A stretch of 64,000 bases of DNA, from NCBI RefSeq assembly GCF_900093605.1, contig NZ_FLYE01000044.1:57097-121096 (forward strand). Reading direction: 5' to 3'. A model generated the notes under the pieces. The model saw only the letters and a program-made list of their open reading frames with translations, made no database searches and was not told the origin of the DNA. Below are positions 1 to 8,589 of the stretch, one piece after another. The number at the start of each line of letters is the position of its first letter. Position 1 is the first letter of the stretch. The stretch comes from Candidatus Terasakiella magnetica. Lineage in GTDB: Bacteria > Pseudomonadota > Alphaproteobacteria > Rhodospirillales > Terasakiellaceae. Made by a program: the position numbers and the translations under genes.

Positions 1-1423
1 TTTTATTTATGTCGATCTGGGTAATGCGGCCTGCCAGTTGATTTCTGAATTCAGCGATAGTTTTACCAAAGCTGTCATCAATCAGCCCAAGGCTTTCTGC
101 TTCAACCGTGCCAATGGGCAGGCGGTGCTCCATAACCTTTTTTTCCTGAGCCACGCCAACGCGCTTGGGCAGAAGATAGGTCCAATATTCAGAGCCAAAC
201 AGGTTGCCCATATTTTTATAATGCGGGTTTAAAATGACGCCCTGTCGGGCAAAGGTTTTATCACAACAAAGGGCAAAGAAGACACCACCCGCCCCCGCAT
301 TACCAGAAAGGGCGGCAATGGTGAGTTTATCAGTTGTGGTGATGATCGCTTCGCAGAGATCATCCATGGCAGTGATATTGGCCCAGCTTTCTTCTGCGGG
401 GCGTTTTGCGGCTTCAATGGCGTTAAGATGAATGCCGTTTGAAAAGAAATCTTCCCCACCCATCAACACGATTGTGTAGGCCTCTGTGGCACAGGCCTCT
501 TTATAGGCTTTAAGTAAACGTTGGCATTGATCCGTATTCATCGCGCCGTTATGGAAAGGGAAATGGAGATAGCCGATCTCACCAACCTGTTCAAACCAGA
601 TGTCACGCTCTCCTTCACCGCTTTCAAGACCAAGGATCGATGTGGCTGGCAGTTTGAAATTTTCTTTACCTTTTTTGCGTAGATGCCCAATCCAGATTGC
701 CCCATCAAGGGTTGCGCGGCAAATGGCCCCGTTTTTGGTGGCGATAATCTCACCGGCATTTCCACTTAAGTCTGTTTCAGCTTGTGCATTATGTAGATAG
801 ACCTCGATACCATTCAGGGTATCAAGAACACCCGGGTTGCCATCACCTGCATTTATTTTGCGCAAGATGGTCTCTGTTGTGTCTGTGTCCCAGTTAATCT
901 GTCGCACATCTTGTTTCATCAGCTCATTCCAAACACCCTTTCCCTCAAGCGGGGTGGGTTTGAAATTTGGATATTTAAATTTTTCCAAGGCTTCAAGCAC
1001 ACATTCAACAGCCGCATTTGTCACTTCATTGCGATAAAGGCTGCTTTTGGGGCCACAGCGCATGGGGAAAATTCGGCTCGCCCAGATGGGGCCTGCATCC
1101 ATTTGCTGAACAGCTTGAAGCAGGGTTACACCCCATTCTTTTTCATCGCGCAGTATCGCCCAATCTAATGCTGAGGGGCCTTGATCACCAACAGGCCCGG
1201 GATGCACAATCAGGCAGGGCAGTTTAGAATAGACGGTTTCAGGGATTGCACGTTTTAAAAAAGGCGCAATGAGCAAGTCGGGTTTAAACAGCTCAACGGC
1301 TTCTTCTGTGACGCGATCATGGATATCAAACTCGACGCTAATGTCATGACCAAGACGGGCCAGTTCCACATAAAGGCGTTGGCTTAAACTGTTAAAGCTA
1401 TGGGTGAGAAGCAGGATTTTCAT
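1..1423 (-). CDS. hypX: HypX/HoxX hydrogenase maturation protein (3' end beyond window)
   Basis: The reading frame is open from an ATG at 1423 to the window edge, giving 474 visible residues; the C-terminus is missing. The N-terminal half begins MKILLLTHSF and has a formyltransferase-like layout with a HPGPVGDQGPSALDWA stretch. The second half is crotonase-like, with an oxyanion-type SGNAGAGG at about residue 375. This formyltransferase plus enoyl-CoA hydratase fusion is diagnostic of HypX, which in known systems makes the CO ligand of the NiFe active site from formyl-tetrahydrofolate under oxic conditions. The start codon abuts the hypE stop, so the two are co-transcribed. Its presence suggests an O2-exposed or O2-tolerant NiFe hydrogenase, whose structural genes are not in the window. 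Confidence 0.88.
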   Translation of the reverse strand, partial: MKILLLTHSFNSLSQRLYVELARLGHDISVEFDIHDRVTEEAVELFKPDLLIAPFLKRAIPETVYSKLPCLIVHPGPVGDQGPSALDWAILRDEKEWGVTLLQAVQQMDAGPIWASRIFPMRCGPKSSLYRNEVTNAAVECVLEALEKFKYPNFKPTPLEGKGVWNELMKQDVRQINWDTDTTETILRKINAGDGNPGVLDTLNGIEVYLHNAQAETDLSGNAGEIIATKNGAICRATLDGAIWIGHLRKKGKENFKLPATSILGLESGEGERDIWFEQVGEIGYLHFPFHNGAMNTDQCQRLLKAYKEACATEAYTIVLMGGEDFFSNGIHLNAIEAAKRPAEESWANITAMDDLCEAIITTTDKLTIAALSGNAGAGGVFFALCCDKTFARQGVILNPHYKNMGNLFGSEYWTYLLPKRVGVAQEKKVMEHRLPIGTVEAESLGLIDDSFGKTIAEFRNQLAGRITQIDINK

Positions 1424-2470
1424 TTAACAAATTCTTGGCAGTTGTTCGCCTGCAATCCAGTCCACAACGCGGGAGCCGCCAAAGCTTGTTTTGAGTTGGA
1501 CAAAATGATGATCATCTTCAAGCACGCGACCAATGATCGCCGCATCTTTGCCTAAAGGATGGGCTTTCATTGCGGCCAAGAGGTTTTCAGCCTCTTCTTC
1601 AGCGCAGATGGCAAGCAGCTTACCCTCATTGGCAACATAGAGCGGATCAAGCCCCAAGATCTCGCAAGCCCCACGCACTTCATCGCGAATGGGGATTTTG
1701 TTTTCAAGTAGTTCCATACCCACACCACTTTGATGGGCCAACTCATTTAATGTTGCAGCAAGTCCCCCACGGGTCGGGTCACGCATGACATGAATATCAG
1801 GCACAGCGCTGATCATATCGCTAATAAGACCGTTTAGACTGGCGCAATCAGATTGGATAGAGGAGTCAAAACCTAAACCTTCGCGCAGGGACATGATGGC
1901 AACGCCATGGTCCCCGACAAAACCGTTAATGAGGATTTTATCACCGGGTTTGGCACGCTCTCCTGAAACAGTGATGGCTTCATCCACAACGCCAATACCC
2001 GTTGTGTTGATATAAACCCCATCGCCGTGACCGCGCTCAACAACCTTTGTGTCACCCGTTACAATCTTAACACCGGCTTGCTCTGCGGCTTTTGCCATAC
2101 TCTCAACAATAAGTTTTAACTCTTTAAGCGGATAGCCTTCTTCTAAAATGAAACCTGCTGTCAGGTAAAGCGGACGTCCCCCTGAAAGGGCCACATCATT
2201 GACCGTGCCGTGGACCGCTAAACTCCCAATATTACCGCCGGGAAAAAACAGGGGCGAGATGACAAAGTTATCGGTGCTCATCACCACACGACCTGCTGGC
2301 AGGTCAAAGACAGCCTGATCATTACCTTGGGCGAGAATGTCATTGGCAAACGCATCGGCAAAGAGCTGGTCAATAAGCTGGGCCATTGCGCGCCCACCCC
2401 CACCGTGGCACATTTCCACCACACCGTTTTCAAGATCAAGCGCGCGGCTATAGGCTGTGCGTGGCGACAT
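1424..2470 (-). CDS. hypE: Hydrogenase expression/formation protein HypE
   Basis: This 348-residue protein belongs to the PurM/AIR synthase-like family. HypE dehydrates the carbamoyl group delivered by HypF onto its own C-terminal cysteine to form the thiocyanate that becomes the CN ligands of the NiFe centre. The glycine-rich N-terminal segment (CHGGGGRAM) and the invariant C-terminal PRIC ending, with Cys348 as the modified residue, are both present, so the protein appears functional. It is separated from the other hyp genes by two envelope-type genes (2482-3322) and is followed immediately by hypX. Confidence 0.95.
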   Translation of the reverse strand: MSPRTAYSRALDLENGVVEMCHGGGGRAMAQLIDQLFADAFANDILAQGNDQAVFDLPAGRVVMSTDNFVISPLFFPGGNIGSLAVHGTVNDVALSGGRPLYLTAGFILEEGYPLKELKLIVESMAKAAEQAGVKIVTGDTKVVERGHGDGVYINTTGIGVVDEAITVSGERAKPGDKILINGFVGDHGVAIMSLREGLGFDSSIQSDCASLNGLISDMISAVPDIHVMRDPTRGGLAATLNELAHQSGVGMELLENKIPIRDEVRGACEILGLDPLYVANEGKLLAICAEEEAENLLAAMKAHPLGKDAAIIGRVLEDDHHFVQLKTSFGGSRVVDWIAGEQLPRIC

Positions 2471-2481
2471 GGAAATCTTTC

Positions 2482-3018
2482 TTAGAAACGATAGCCAAAG
2501 CGAATGCCTAAGGTGTCCATGCCCTCATTGGGGCTGGACGTCCAGGCATTGGAAACATGATCAAAGAAAAGCGAGATGCTGTAGCGCTCATCAATTTGAT
2601 AGCCGAGCTCAAGTGGGAAGTGGAATAAGGCTTTTGAACCAAGGGCCTTGCGATTTACATTGGTGAGCTTGTTATTGCCGTTATGAACCGCAGCCCCCAC
2701 ACCAAGGGCGAAAAAGATATTGTCGCTTAGATCAGTTTGCCAGCGGGCATCCAAATAGGCCTTTGAGGTATCACCTTGGCTATTTACAGAAAGCCCAAGC
2801 GCCGGGCTCATGACCCCACCCCAAAAGGCGAGATCGTGATTGAGGATGATTTCTGCGTTAAAATCAATCCCGCCTTCACGGTTAAAACCACTCCATAACC
2901 CATCGGTATCATGATCTAACACACCCAGTTTAAGCTCTTTCACCAAACCATCGGCTTGGGCAGAGGTGTGAAAACCAAACAGGAGAACTGTACATAGGCT
3001 CAGTAAAAGTCGGCGCAT
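2482..3018 (-). CDS. PagL-like lipid A 3-O-deacylase, outer membrane
   Basis: This 178-residue protein has an N-terminal signal peptide ending near AQA-DG. The rest alternates in a way typical of a small outer-membrane beta-barrel and finishes with aromatic RFGYRF. Near residue 152 it carries FFDHVSNAW, matching the His-x-Ser-Asn catalytic motif of PagL lipid A 3-O-deacylases (acyloxyacyl hydrolase family). By family knowledge the enzyme would remove the 3-O-linked acyl chain of lipid A. It lies between hypD and hypE in the same direction, 11 bases upstream of hypE, so it is probably co-transcribed with hydrogenase maturation genes, for which there is no obvious functional reason. The assignment rests on the motif and barrel pattern, not on an alignment. 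Confidence 0.72.
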   Translation of the reverse strand: MRRLLLSLCTVLLFGFHTSAQADGLVKELKLGVLDHDTDGLWSGFNREGGIDFNAEIILNHDLAFWGGVMSPALGLSVNSQGDTSKAYLDARWQTDLSDNIFFALGVGAAVHNGNNKLTNVNRKALGSKALFHFPLELGYQIDERYSISLFFDHVSNAWTSSPNEGMDTLGIRFGYRF

Positions 3019-3028
3019 GGGATTATCC

Positions 3029-3322
3029 TTATTTTGAACAGCTTGTCAGGGCTTGGGTTACAGCGGCGGCTGTCATCACACTTGTTTGGGAAAAAGAAAC
3101 TTCACCGCCATTGGCAAGGAAAGTTGCTAGTGTGGCCGGGGCAACGGTTTGCATGACTTGTTTTAACGCGCAATTACACATGGGCTCTGAATTGGATTTT
3201 GTCCCTGTGCACCAGCTGGTAAATTCTTGTTGTTGGTCTTCTGTATAGGCTTCAACTGCAAGGGCAGAAGACACATTAAAAGCAAAGAAAGTGGCAATGA
3301 GCGCCAGTGTGATTTTTTTCAT
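3029..3322 (-). CDS. Small secreted cysteine-containing protein, unknown function
   Basis: This 97-residue protein has a clear Sec signal peptide (MKKITLALIATFFAFNVSSALA) and a mature part of about 75 residues. Four cysteines (SWC, MCNC and SC near the end) could form two disulfides in the periplasm. I recognise no family. It lies between hypD (21 bases away) and the PagL-like gene (10 bases away) on the same strand, so it appears to be part of the same transcript. The role is unknown; the spacing argues for a real gene. Confidence 0.65.
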   Translation of the reverse strand: MKKITLALIATFFAFNVSSALAVEAYTEDQQQEFTSWCTGTKSNSEPMCNCALKQVMQTVAPATLATFLANGGEVSFSQTSVMTAAAVTQALTSCSK

Positions 3323-3343
3323 TTCATTATTTCCTTATCGTTA

Positions 3344-4471
3344 TTAAACCGCTTTTCTAAAGCGCCCGTATGAATAATAGGCCGCACAAGCCCCTTCTGC
3401 AGATACCATGCAAGACCCCATGGGATTATCTGGCGTGCAGTGGGTGCCAAACAGTTTACAATCAGTTGGCTTCTTTATGCCACGCAAAACTGCCGGACAG
3501 TCACAGGCTTTATTTTCATGTGCGGGTGGAGTCTCCACTGGAATTTGAATTTCAGCATCAAAATTTGCATATTCTTCTTTGATTTTCAGGCCCGAATAAG
3601 GCACATGACCAAGGCCGCGCCATTCAAAGGTGCGGCGCAGTTCAAATATTTCAGCCACCAGATTTTTTGCCTTGGCATTGCCCATATGGGTGACCGCGCG
3701 GCGATATTGGTTTTCGACTTCAGCGCGGCCTTCATTGAGTTGGCGGATCAACATCAAGATGGATTGCATCACATCTAAAGGCTCAAAGCCGGAAATTACC
3801 ACAGGGCGCTGGAATTCTTCTACAAAATACTCATAAGGCTGGGTGCCGATGACCGCACTTACATGGGCCGGGCCTAAAAAGCCATCAAGGGGAATGCTAC
3901 CTAAATCTCGCACATCCGGACTTTCCAGAATATTTTGGATAGCAGAGGGGGTAAGCACGTGGTTGGATAGGATAAAGAAATTTGTGAGCCCCATGGCTTG
4001 GGCCTGTTTAATGGCAAGGGCAGTGGGTGGTGTAGTGGTTTCAAAGCCAATGGCGAAAAAGACGATTTTTTTATCAGGATTATTTTGGGCAAGCTCTAGC
4101 GCATCCAGCGTGGAATAAACCATGCGCACATCGCCACCTTCGGCCTTGGCTTTCATCAGGGATGTGAATTTAGAACCCGGCACACGCAGCATGTCGCCAT
4201 AAGAACATAAAATCACATCGGGCGTGCGCGCATAGGCAATGGCCTGATCAATGCGCGAGACAGGCAAGACGCAAACCGGGCAACCCGGCCCATGGATCAT
4301 TTTTACATTTGTGGGCAGCAGGTCTTGCACGCCATAGCGAAAAATCGCATGGGTGTGCCCACCGCAAAATTCCATTAAACGATACTCACGATTGGGATCA
4401 ACTTCACGCGCAATGGTCTTTGCCAATTTTTGCGCCGTTTCCCCATCGCGATATTCATCCACATGCTTCAT
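3344..4471 (-). CDS. hypD: Hydrogenase maturation iron-sulfur protein HypD
   Basis: This 375-residue protein is full length for HypD. With HypC it forms the scaffold on which the Fe(CN)2CO unit of NiFe hydrogenase is assembled. The signature motifs are present: CGGHTH at residues 36-41, GPGCPVCVLP at 61-70 (Cys64 and Cys67), and a C-terminal cysteine-rich segment (CDCPAVL, CKLFGTHC, GSCMVSAEGAC) that carries the 4Fe-4S cluster. The gene overlaps hypC by four bases, implying translational coupling of the two partners. Confidence 0.96.
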   Translation of the reverse strand: MKHVDEYRDGETAQKLAKTIAREVDPNREYRLMEFCGGHTHAIFRYGVQDLLPTNVKMIHGPGCPVCVLPVSRIDQAIAYARTPDVILCSYGDMLRVPGSKFTSLMKAKAEGGDVRMVYSTLDALELAQNNPDKKIVFFAIGFETTTPPTALAIKQAQAMGLTNFFILSNHVLTPSAIQNILESPDVRDLGSIPLDGFLGPAHVSAVIGTQPYEYFVEEFQRPVVISGFEPLDVMQSILMLIRQLNEGRAEVENQYRRAVTHMGNAKAKNLVAEIFELRRTFEWRGLGHVPYSGLKIKEEYANFDAEIQIPVETPPAHENKACDCPAVLRGIKKPTDCKLFGTHCTPDNPMGSCMVSAEGACAAYYSYGRFRKAV

Positions 4472-4701
4472 GGTGCGATGCCTTGGGCTTTGGTCATTTC
4501 TTCAAAAAGGGCAAGTGTTTTTAAGGCTTCATCTTCATCGACCTTGGATAAAGCATAACCCACATGCACGATGACATAATCACCTGCGCTCACATCTTCC
4601 ACCAGACCAAGCGAGATGGTCTTTTTAACGCCGCCCAGTTCAATAACAGCCATATCCCCTTCAAGGATTTCAACGACTTTGGATGGCATGGCAAGGCACA
4701 T
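4468..4701 (-). CDS. hypC: Hydrogenase assembly chaperone HypC
   Basis: HypC is a 77-residue chaperone that binds HypD and carries the iron-ligand unit to the hydrogenase large subunit. The ATG at 4701 was chosen because it gives the invariant MCLAMPSKV N-terminus, whose Cys2 becomes functional after Met removal. A longer reading frame starting at 4740 would bury that cysteine and run into hypF. The rest is the expected small beta-barrel (OB-like) followed by a helical tail. It overlaps hypD by four bases and begins two bases after the hypF stop codon. Confidence 0.93.
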   Translation of the reverse strand: MCLAMPSKVVEILEGDMAVIELGGVKKTISLGLVEDVSAGDYVIVHVGYALSKVDEDEALKTLALFEEMTKAQGIAP

Positions 4702-4703
4702 GG

Positions 4704-6947
4704 TTAGCTTCCGCAAATAAGTTTTTGTTGCCCAAGCCATGCCTGACCTAAAGAAAGGCCAGCATCGCTAAGGGGGGCTTGTTGATTATGATAAGGCGTG
4801 ATGCCTACTTTTTGCAATTTTCTTATGAGCCCTTGGGTGATAATTTCATTTAAGAAACATCCCCCCGAAAGGGCGACCTTCTCAATGTTATGATTTTGAC
4901 ACGCACGTTCAACCCAATCACTTAAGGCAAAGATAAGGGTGCCATGAAACAGGTTGGCCCCACTTTGAGCGCTTAAACCTGAAAGGGAGTTCAGCAAGGG
5001 CAGCAGGTTGAGGATGTTTTTATCGATCGTCCAGCCATAAGGATCACTTTCAATCCGGCTGACCAGACTTTCCAGCATCATGGGCGCTTGGCCTTCATAT
5101 TGGGAGGTCTCACACACCCCTAAGAGACCACAGGCAGCATCAAACAGGCGGCCCATGCTGCTGCTCATCGGGGCGTTTAACTTTTTATCCAGCATGAGGC
5201 GTAAGGTTTGGGTATCTCTGTCTGGATAGCGGCTTTTAATCTCATCAGCTCTATCCAATTGATGAAGCACACTTGCGCCCATGCGCCAAGGCTCAAGCGC
5301 GGCCTTATCACCACCGGGTTGGGCGAGTTCTTTTAAATGACCGATACGTTCACAGCTCAGCCCATCGACTTTAAGCAATTCACCGCCCCAACTTTCTTCA
5401 TGTCCCCCAAGGCCAAATCCGTCCAAGGCCAATCCAATGACAGGGCCCTCAATTTGGTGTTCTGCCATGACAGAGGCGATATGGGCATGGTGATGTTGCA
5501 CAGCCAAAGTCTCAAGCCCCATTTCATGGGCCAGCCGTGTGGAGGCAAAATCGGGATGGAGGTCATGCACAATCAATTCGGGCTGAACTTGTAAAACCTT
5601 ACAAAGATGATGCACGGTTTCTTCTAAAAAGGTGATGGTCGCCACATTATCAAGATCGCCAATATGTTGGGAAAGATAAGCTTGATTTTTGCGTGTGACA
5701 CAGATGGTGTTCTTAAGATAGGCCCCAAGGGCGAGGATAGGCGGCGTGCTGTCTTTGAGCTTGATAGGGGTGGGGGTAAAACCACGTGCGCGGCGCAAAA
5801 ATGTGGTTGTCCCCATATCATGGCGCACCACACTGTCATCAACGCGAATGAGAATATCGCGGTTGTGGGTGACAATGGCATCGGCAATGCCGTCTAATCT
5901 TTCATGAGCTTCTTCATTGCCAATTACCAAGGGCTCCCCAGCCGGGTTTGCGCTTGTCATCACCAAGGGTGTGCCTGCAAGTTGGTCGAGTAAAAGGTGA
6001 TGGATGGGGGTATAGGGCAGCATCACGCCAATGCGGTTCAGCTCTGGCGCGATGGCTTTTGCTAGCTGTAATCCTGATGATGTATCTTTTTTCTTAAGCA
6101 GCACAATCGGGCGTTCATGGCTTTCAAGTAAAGTTTTTTCAGCCTCACTCATATGGGCAAAGTTTGAAACAGCCGTGCAATCAGGCACCATGATGGCAAA
6201 GGGTTTGGCCTCGCGGTTTTTGCGTGCGCGCAGGCGTAAAATCGCTTTTTCATTTTGCGCATCACAAACCAGATGAAAACCACCTATCCCTTTAATTGCG
6301 AGAATTTCACCATTGCGAATATGGTCTGCCATCTCCCCAATAGACATGGAAAGACGTGGCCCACATTCAAGGCAGCAGGTTGGCTGGGCATGAAAACGAC
6401 GATCTGTTGGATCATGATATTCATCCTCGCAGCTTTTGCACATTTTAAAAGCTGCCATAGATGTTTGCGGGCGGTCATAAGGCAGGCTATGGGTGAGGCT
6501 ATAGCGCGGGCCGCAATTGGTACAGTTGATAAACGCAAACCCAAAACGCCTGTCTGTGAGGTCGCGCATTTCTTTTAAACAATCAGGGCAGACGGCGCTG
6601 TCTGGTGCAATGTCGGTGAAAACACCGCTGTGTTCGCTTTGTTTGATGATGAAAGTATGTTCATCTTTAAGGAAAGGAAGGTCGCTGATGTCAATCTCAT
6701 CAATGCGCGATAAGGCAGGTGCGTCATATTCTAATCCCGCGTGAAAGGCTTCAAGCTGCTCGCCCTGAATTTCAATGAGCACGCCTTCACCATCATTAAG
6801 CACCCAGCCTGTTAAGCCCAGGTCATGGGCAAGCTTATAGATGAAGGGGCGAAACCCCACTCCTTGGACCGTGCCGCGCACGCGATATTGTTTGCGATTA
6901 TTGTTGAGCACATTCAACACCGGCTTTAATCCAATCATACCACGCAT
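4704..6947 (-). CDS. hypF: Carbamoyltransferase HypF
   Basis: HypF (747 residues) uses carbamoyl phosphate and ATP to carbamoylate the C-terminal cysteine of HypE. The domains are in the canonical order: acylphosphatase ([13 protein letters not shown] near residues 22-34), two zinc-finger-like segments starting with CPDC at about 120 and continuing through CTNC, CKSC and CLEC, a YrdC-like ATP-binding domain (about 200-385), and a Kae1/TobZ-like domain with HHHAH and GCFLNEI. The frame overlaps hypB by 50 bases. A GTG inside the overlap, a few codons before VLNNN, or a later codon may be the true start, because HypF proteins normally begin only a few residues before the acylphosphatase domain. 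Confidence 0.94.
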   Translation of the reverse strand: MRGMIGLKPVLNVLNNNRKQYRVRGTVQGVGFRPFIYKLAHDLGLTGWVLNDGEGVLIEIQGEQLEAFHAGLEYDAPALSRIDEIDISDLPFLKDEHTFIIKQSEHSGVFTDIAPDSAVCPDCLKEMRDLTDRRFGFAFINCTNCGPRYSLTHSLPYDRPQTSMAAFKMCKSCEDEYHDPTDRRFHAQPTCCLECGPRLSMSIGEMADHIRNGEILAIKGIGGFHLVCDAQNEKAILRLRARKNREAKPFAIMVPDCTAVSNFAHMSEAEKTLLESHERPIVLLKKKDTSSGLQLAKAIAPELNRIGVMLPYTPIHHLLLDQLAGTPLVMTSANPAGEPLVIGNEEAHERLDGIADAIVTHNRDILIRVDDSVVRHDMGTTTFLRRARGFTPTPIKLKDSTPPILALGAYLKNTICVTRKNQAYLSQHIGDLDNVATITFLEETVHHLCKVLQVQPELIVHDLHPDFASTRLAHEMGLETLAVQHHHAHIASVMAEHQIEGPVIGLALDGFGLGGHEESWGGELLKVDGLSCERIGHLKELAQPGGDKAALEPWRMGASVLHQLDRADEIKSRYPDRDTQTLRLMLDKKLNAPMSSSMGRLFDAACGLLGVCETSQYEGQAPMMLESLVSRIESDPYGWTIDKNILNLLPLLNSLSGLSAQSGANLFHGTLIFALSDWVERACQNHNIEKVALSGGCFLNEIITQGLIRKLQKVGITPYHNQQAPLSDAGLSLGQAWLGQQKLICGS

Positions 6948-7668
6948 CTAAGCCCTCTGCGTTAGTGGAGGAAAGCTGGAAAATTTTAAGTTCAGGATTG
7001 ACCCGCTTTGCATAGTTAATACAGGCCTCCACATCAAAATCCAGATAAGGCAGCAGGTCTGTTTTTGTCAGGATCATAATGTCAGCAGCAGCAAACATAT
7101 CGGGATATTTAATGGGCTTATCTTCACCCTCAGTCACCGAAAGGATGGCAACTTTATGGGCCTCACCTAAGTCAAAAGCTGCTGGGCAGACCAGATTGCC
7201 GACATTTTCAATAAAGAGAACACCCTTGTTAGGCATTTCCATACGGTCCATGGCTTGGCCGATCATATGGGCATCAAGGTGGCAACCTTTTCCGGTGTTC
7301 ACCTGAAGGGCAGGTACGCCCGTTTCACGAATGCGATCGGCATCATTTGCGGTTTGTTGATCTCCTTCAATCACCGCAATGGGCAGCTCAGCCTTAAGAT
7401 CGGTGATGGAGCGGGTAAGCAAGGTTGTTTTGCCAGAACCGGGAGAAGAGACAAGGTTGAGGGCAAAAATACCCGCAGCTTTCATACGTTCTCGGTTATG
7501 GCTTGCAAGATGATCGTTCTTGCCCAGAATATCTTTTTCAATGGCGATAATGCGTTTTTCATCCATACCGGGAACCGACACACCCGCATCATTGTCACCA
7601 AAATGTATATCGTCATGATTATGGGCGTCTTCCATTTTGGATGTGCCACACCCGCAGACTGTACACAT
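6898..7668 (-). CDS. hypB: Hydrogenase nickel incorporation GTPase HypB
   Basis: HypB (256 residues) is the GTPase that delivers Ni to the hydrogenase precursor together with HypA. It has the high-affinity N-terminal metal motif MCTVCGCG, a short His/Asp-containing linker ([10 protein letters not shown]), a P-loop SSPGSGKT at residues 74-81, and the G-domain motifs ENVGNLVCP and LTKTDLLPY. The histidine stretch is short compared with nickel-storing HypB proteins, suggesting delivery rather than storage. It lies two bases downstream of hypA and its 3' end overlaps the hypF frame. Confidence 0.95.
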   Translation of the reverse strand: MCTVCGCGTSKMEDAHNHDDIHFGDNDAGVSVPGMDEKRIIAIEKDILGKNDHLASHNRERMKAAGIFALNLVSSPGSGKTTLLTRSITDLKAELPIAVIEGDQQTANDADRIRETGVPALQVNTGKGCHLDAHMIGQAMDRMEMPNKGVLFIENVGNLVCPAAFDLGEAHKVAILSVTEGEDKPIKYPDMFAAADIMILTKTDLLPYLDFDVEACINYAKRVNPELKIFQLSSTNAEGLDAWYDWIKAGVECAQQ

Positions 7669-7670
7669 GG

Positions 7671-8012
7671 TTATTCGACCTCCAGTTCTTTTACCCGCAT
7701 TTCTTCACCGCCTGAAATATGCAGCTTATAACTGCCGCATTTTGGGCATTCAGCAATGCGCGAGCTTATTGTCATTTCTTCAGCGCAATCAAGGCAACTG
7801 GCTTGACCCGGTGTATGGATGATTTCCAGTTTGGCCCCATCGGCGATGGTATCTTTCATCACAACATCAAAGCAAAAAGTCAGGGCTTCGGGCTCCACAT
7901 GGGAGAGCTGACCAATCTCCAGCCAGACGGTTTTCACCTTCTTAAAGTCATTGGTTCTGGCGTAGTCTTCCAGAATGTTAAGTACCCCTTGGGTCAGGGA
8001 CATTTCATGCAT
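7671..8012 (-). CDS. hypA: Hydrogenase nickel chaperone HypA
   Basis: This 113-residue protein begins MHEMSLTQ; His2 with the N-terminal segment forms the Ni site of HypA. Two zinc CxxC pairs (CLDC and CPKC) lie between about residues 72 and 93. It is the first gene of the hypABFCD run on the minus strand. A purine-rich GGGAGATG precedes the ATG. Nickel is passed from HypA to the HypB GTPase encoded immediately downstream. Confidence 0.95.
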   Translation of the reverse strand: MHEMSLTQGVLNILEDYARTNDFKKVKTVWLEIGQLSHVEPEALTFCFDVVMKDTIADGAKLEIIHTPGQASCLDCAEEMTISSRIAECPKCGSYKLHISGGEEMRVKELEVE

Positions 8013-8030
8013 TTTTCATCTCCCTCAATG

Positions 8031-8036
8031 ACTATA
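8031..8036 (-). promoter_or_regulatory. Candidate -10 element for the hypA operon
   Basis: Read on the minus strand the hexamer is TATAGT, about 19 bases upstream of the hypA start codon. There is no good -35 hexamer at the right distance, which would fit an activator-dependent promoter. The FNR-type box at 8083-8096 lies near -65 relative to the start this element predicts, which is not an optimal class I position. Confidence 0.35.
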
Positions 8037-8082
8037 TCACAGCCCACGCAAGAGTTTTGCCTTGATTGATCATATTTTTATG

Positions 8083-8131
8083 ATGATCTAGATCAACGAT
8101 AACAGAGTACTTACATGTTATAGTCACGATA
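8083..8131 (+). promoter_or_regulatory. Class II FNR/Anr-type promoter of the DUF3775 gene
   Basis: Positions 8083-8096 read ATGATCTAGATCAA, a nine-out-of-ten match to the FNR consensus TTGAT-N4-ATCAA. A TATAGT -10 hexamer lies at 8119-8124 and predicts a start near 8131. The box centre (8089.5) is then at -41.5, exactly the class II position used by FNR for activation. The box also sits in the divergent space facing hypA, so it may affect both sides. This suggests low-oxygen induction of the gene at 8179. Confidence 0.65.
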
Positions 8132-8178
8132 CAGTAAAAAATAAGTCTATCCAGCAAATATGGATAGGGAGGTGTGCG

Positions 8179-8589
8179 ATGAAATATCTCTCAGCAGACA
8201 GTGTCTTTTATATCATCATGAAAGCACGTGAGTTTGACGTGAAAGTCGAACCGGAAAATATGGGGCGGGAGTCTGACGCCGTTGATGATGGCTGTGTGGA
8301 GATTTTGGAAGATTACGCTGATGATGCAACAGAAGACGAACTTCGCGAAGCATTAGTGAATTTAAATGAAGACCAGCTTCATGAACTTGTCGCCCTGATG
8401 TGGTTGGGTCGCGGGACCTATTCAAAAGCAGAATGGGACGAGGCCATTAAAGAAGCCTGTGAGGCTGACCCCAGTGCAAAATCTTCCCCTGAATACCTCA
8501 TGGGGACGCCCCTTCTATCCGATTATCTGGAAGAAGGGTTGTCCGAAATGGGTGTCTCGATTGAAGAGTTTGAAGTCGGGCGTCTTTAA
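8179..8589 (+). CDS. DUF3775 family protein
   Basis: This 136-residue acidic, helical protein begins [22 protein letters not shown] and contains [13 protein letters not shown], features I associate with the DUF3775 family found in alphaproteobacteria. The biochemical function is unknown. A good ribosome site (GGGAGGTG) precedes the ATG. The gene lies behind an FNR-type promoter and diverges from the hydrogenase maturation operon, so a role under microoxic or anaerobic conditions is a reasonable inference. Its stop codon overlaps the chemoreceptor gene on the other strand by four bases. Confidence 0.75.
   Translation: MKYLSADSVFYIIMKAREFDVKVEPENMGRESDAVDDGCVEILEDYADDATEDELREALVNLNEDQLHELVALMWLGRGTYSKAEWDEAIKEACEADPSAKSSPEYLMGTPLLSDYLEEGLSEMGVSIEEFEVGRL

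Noticed and set aside
6255..6578. ORFs opposite hypF
   Set aside because: They lie within the YrdC and zinc-finger region of hypF and share its codon pattern in antisense.
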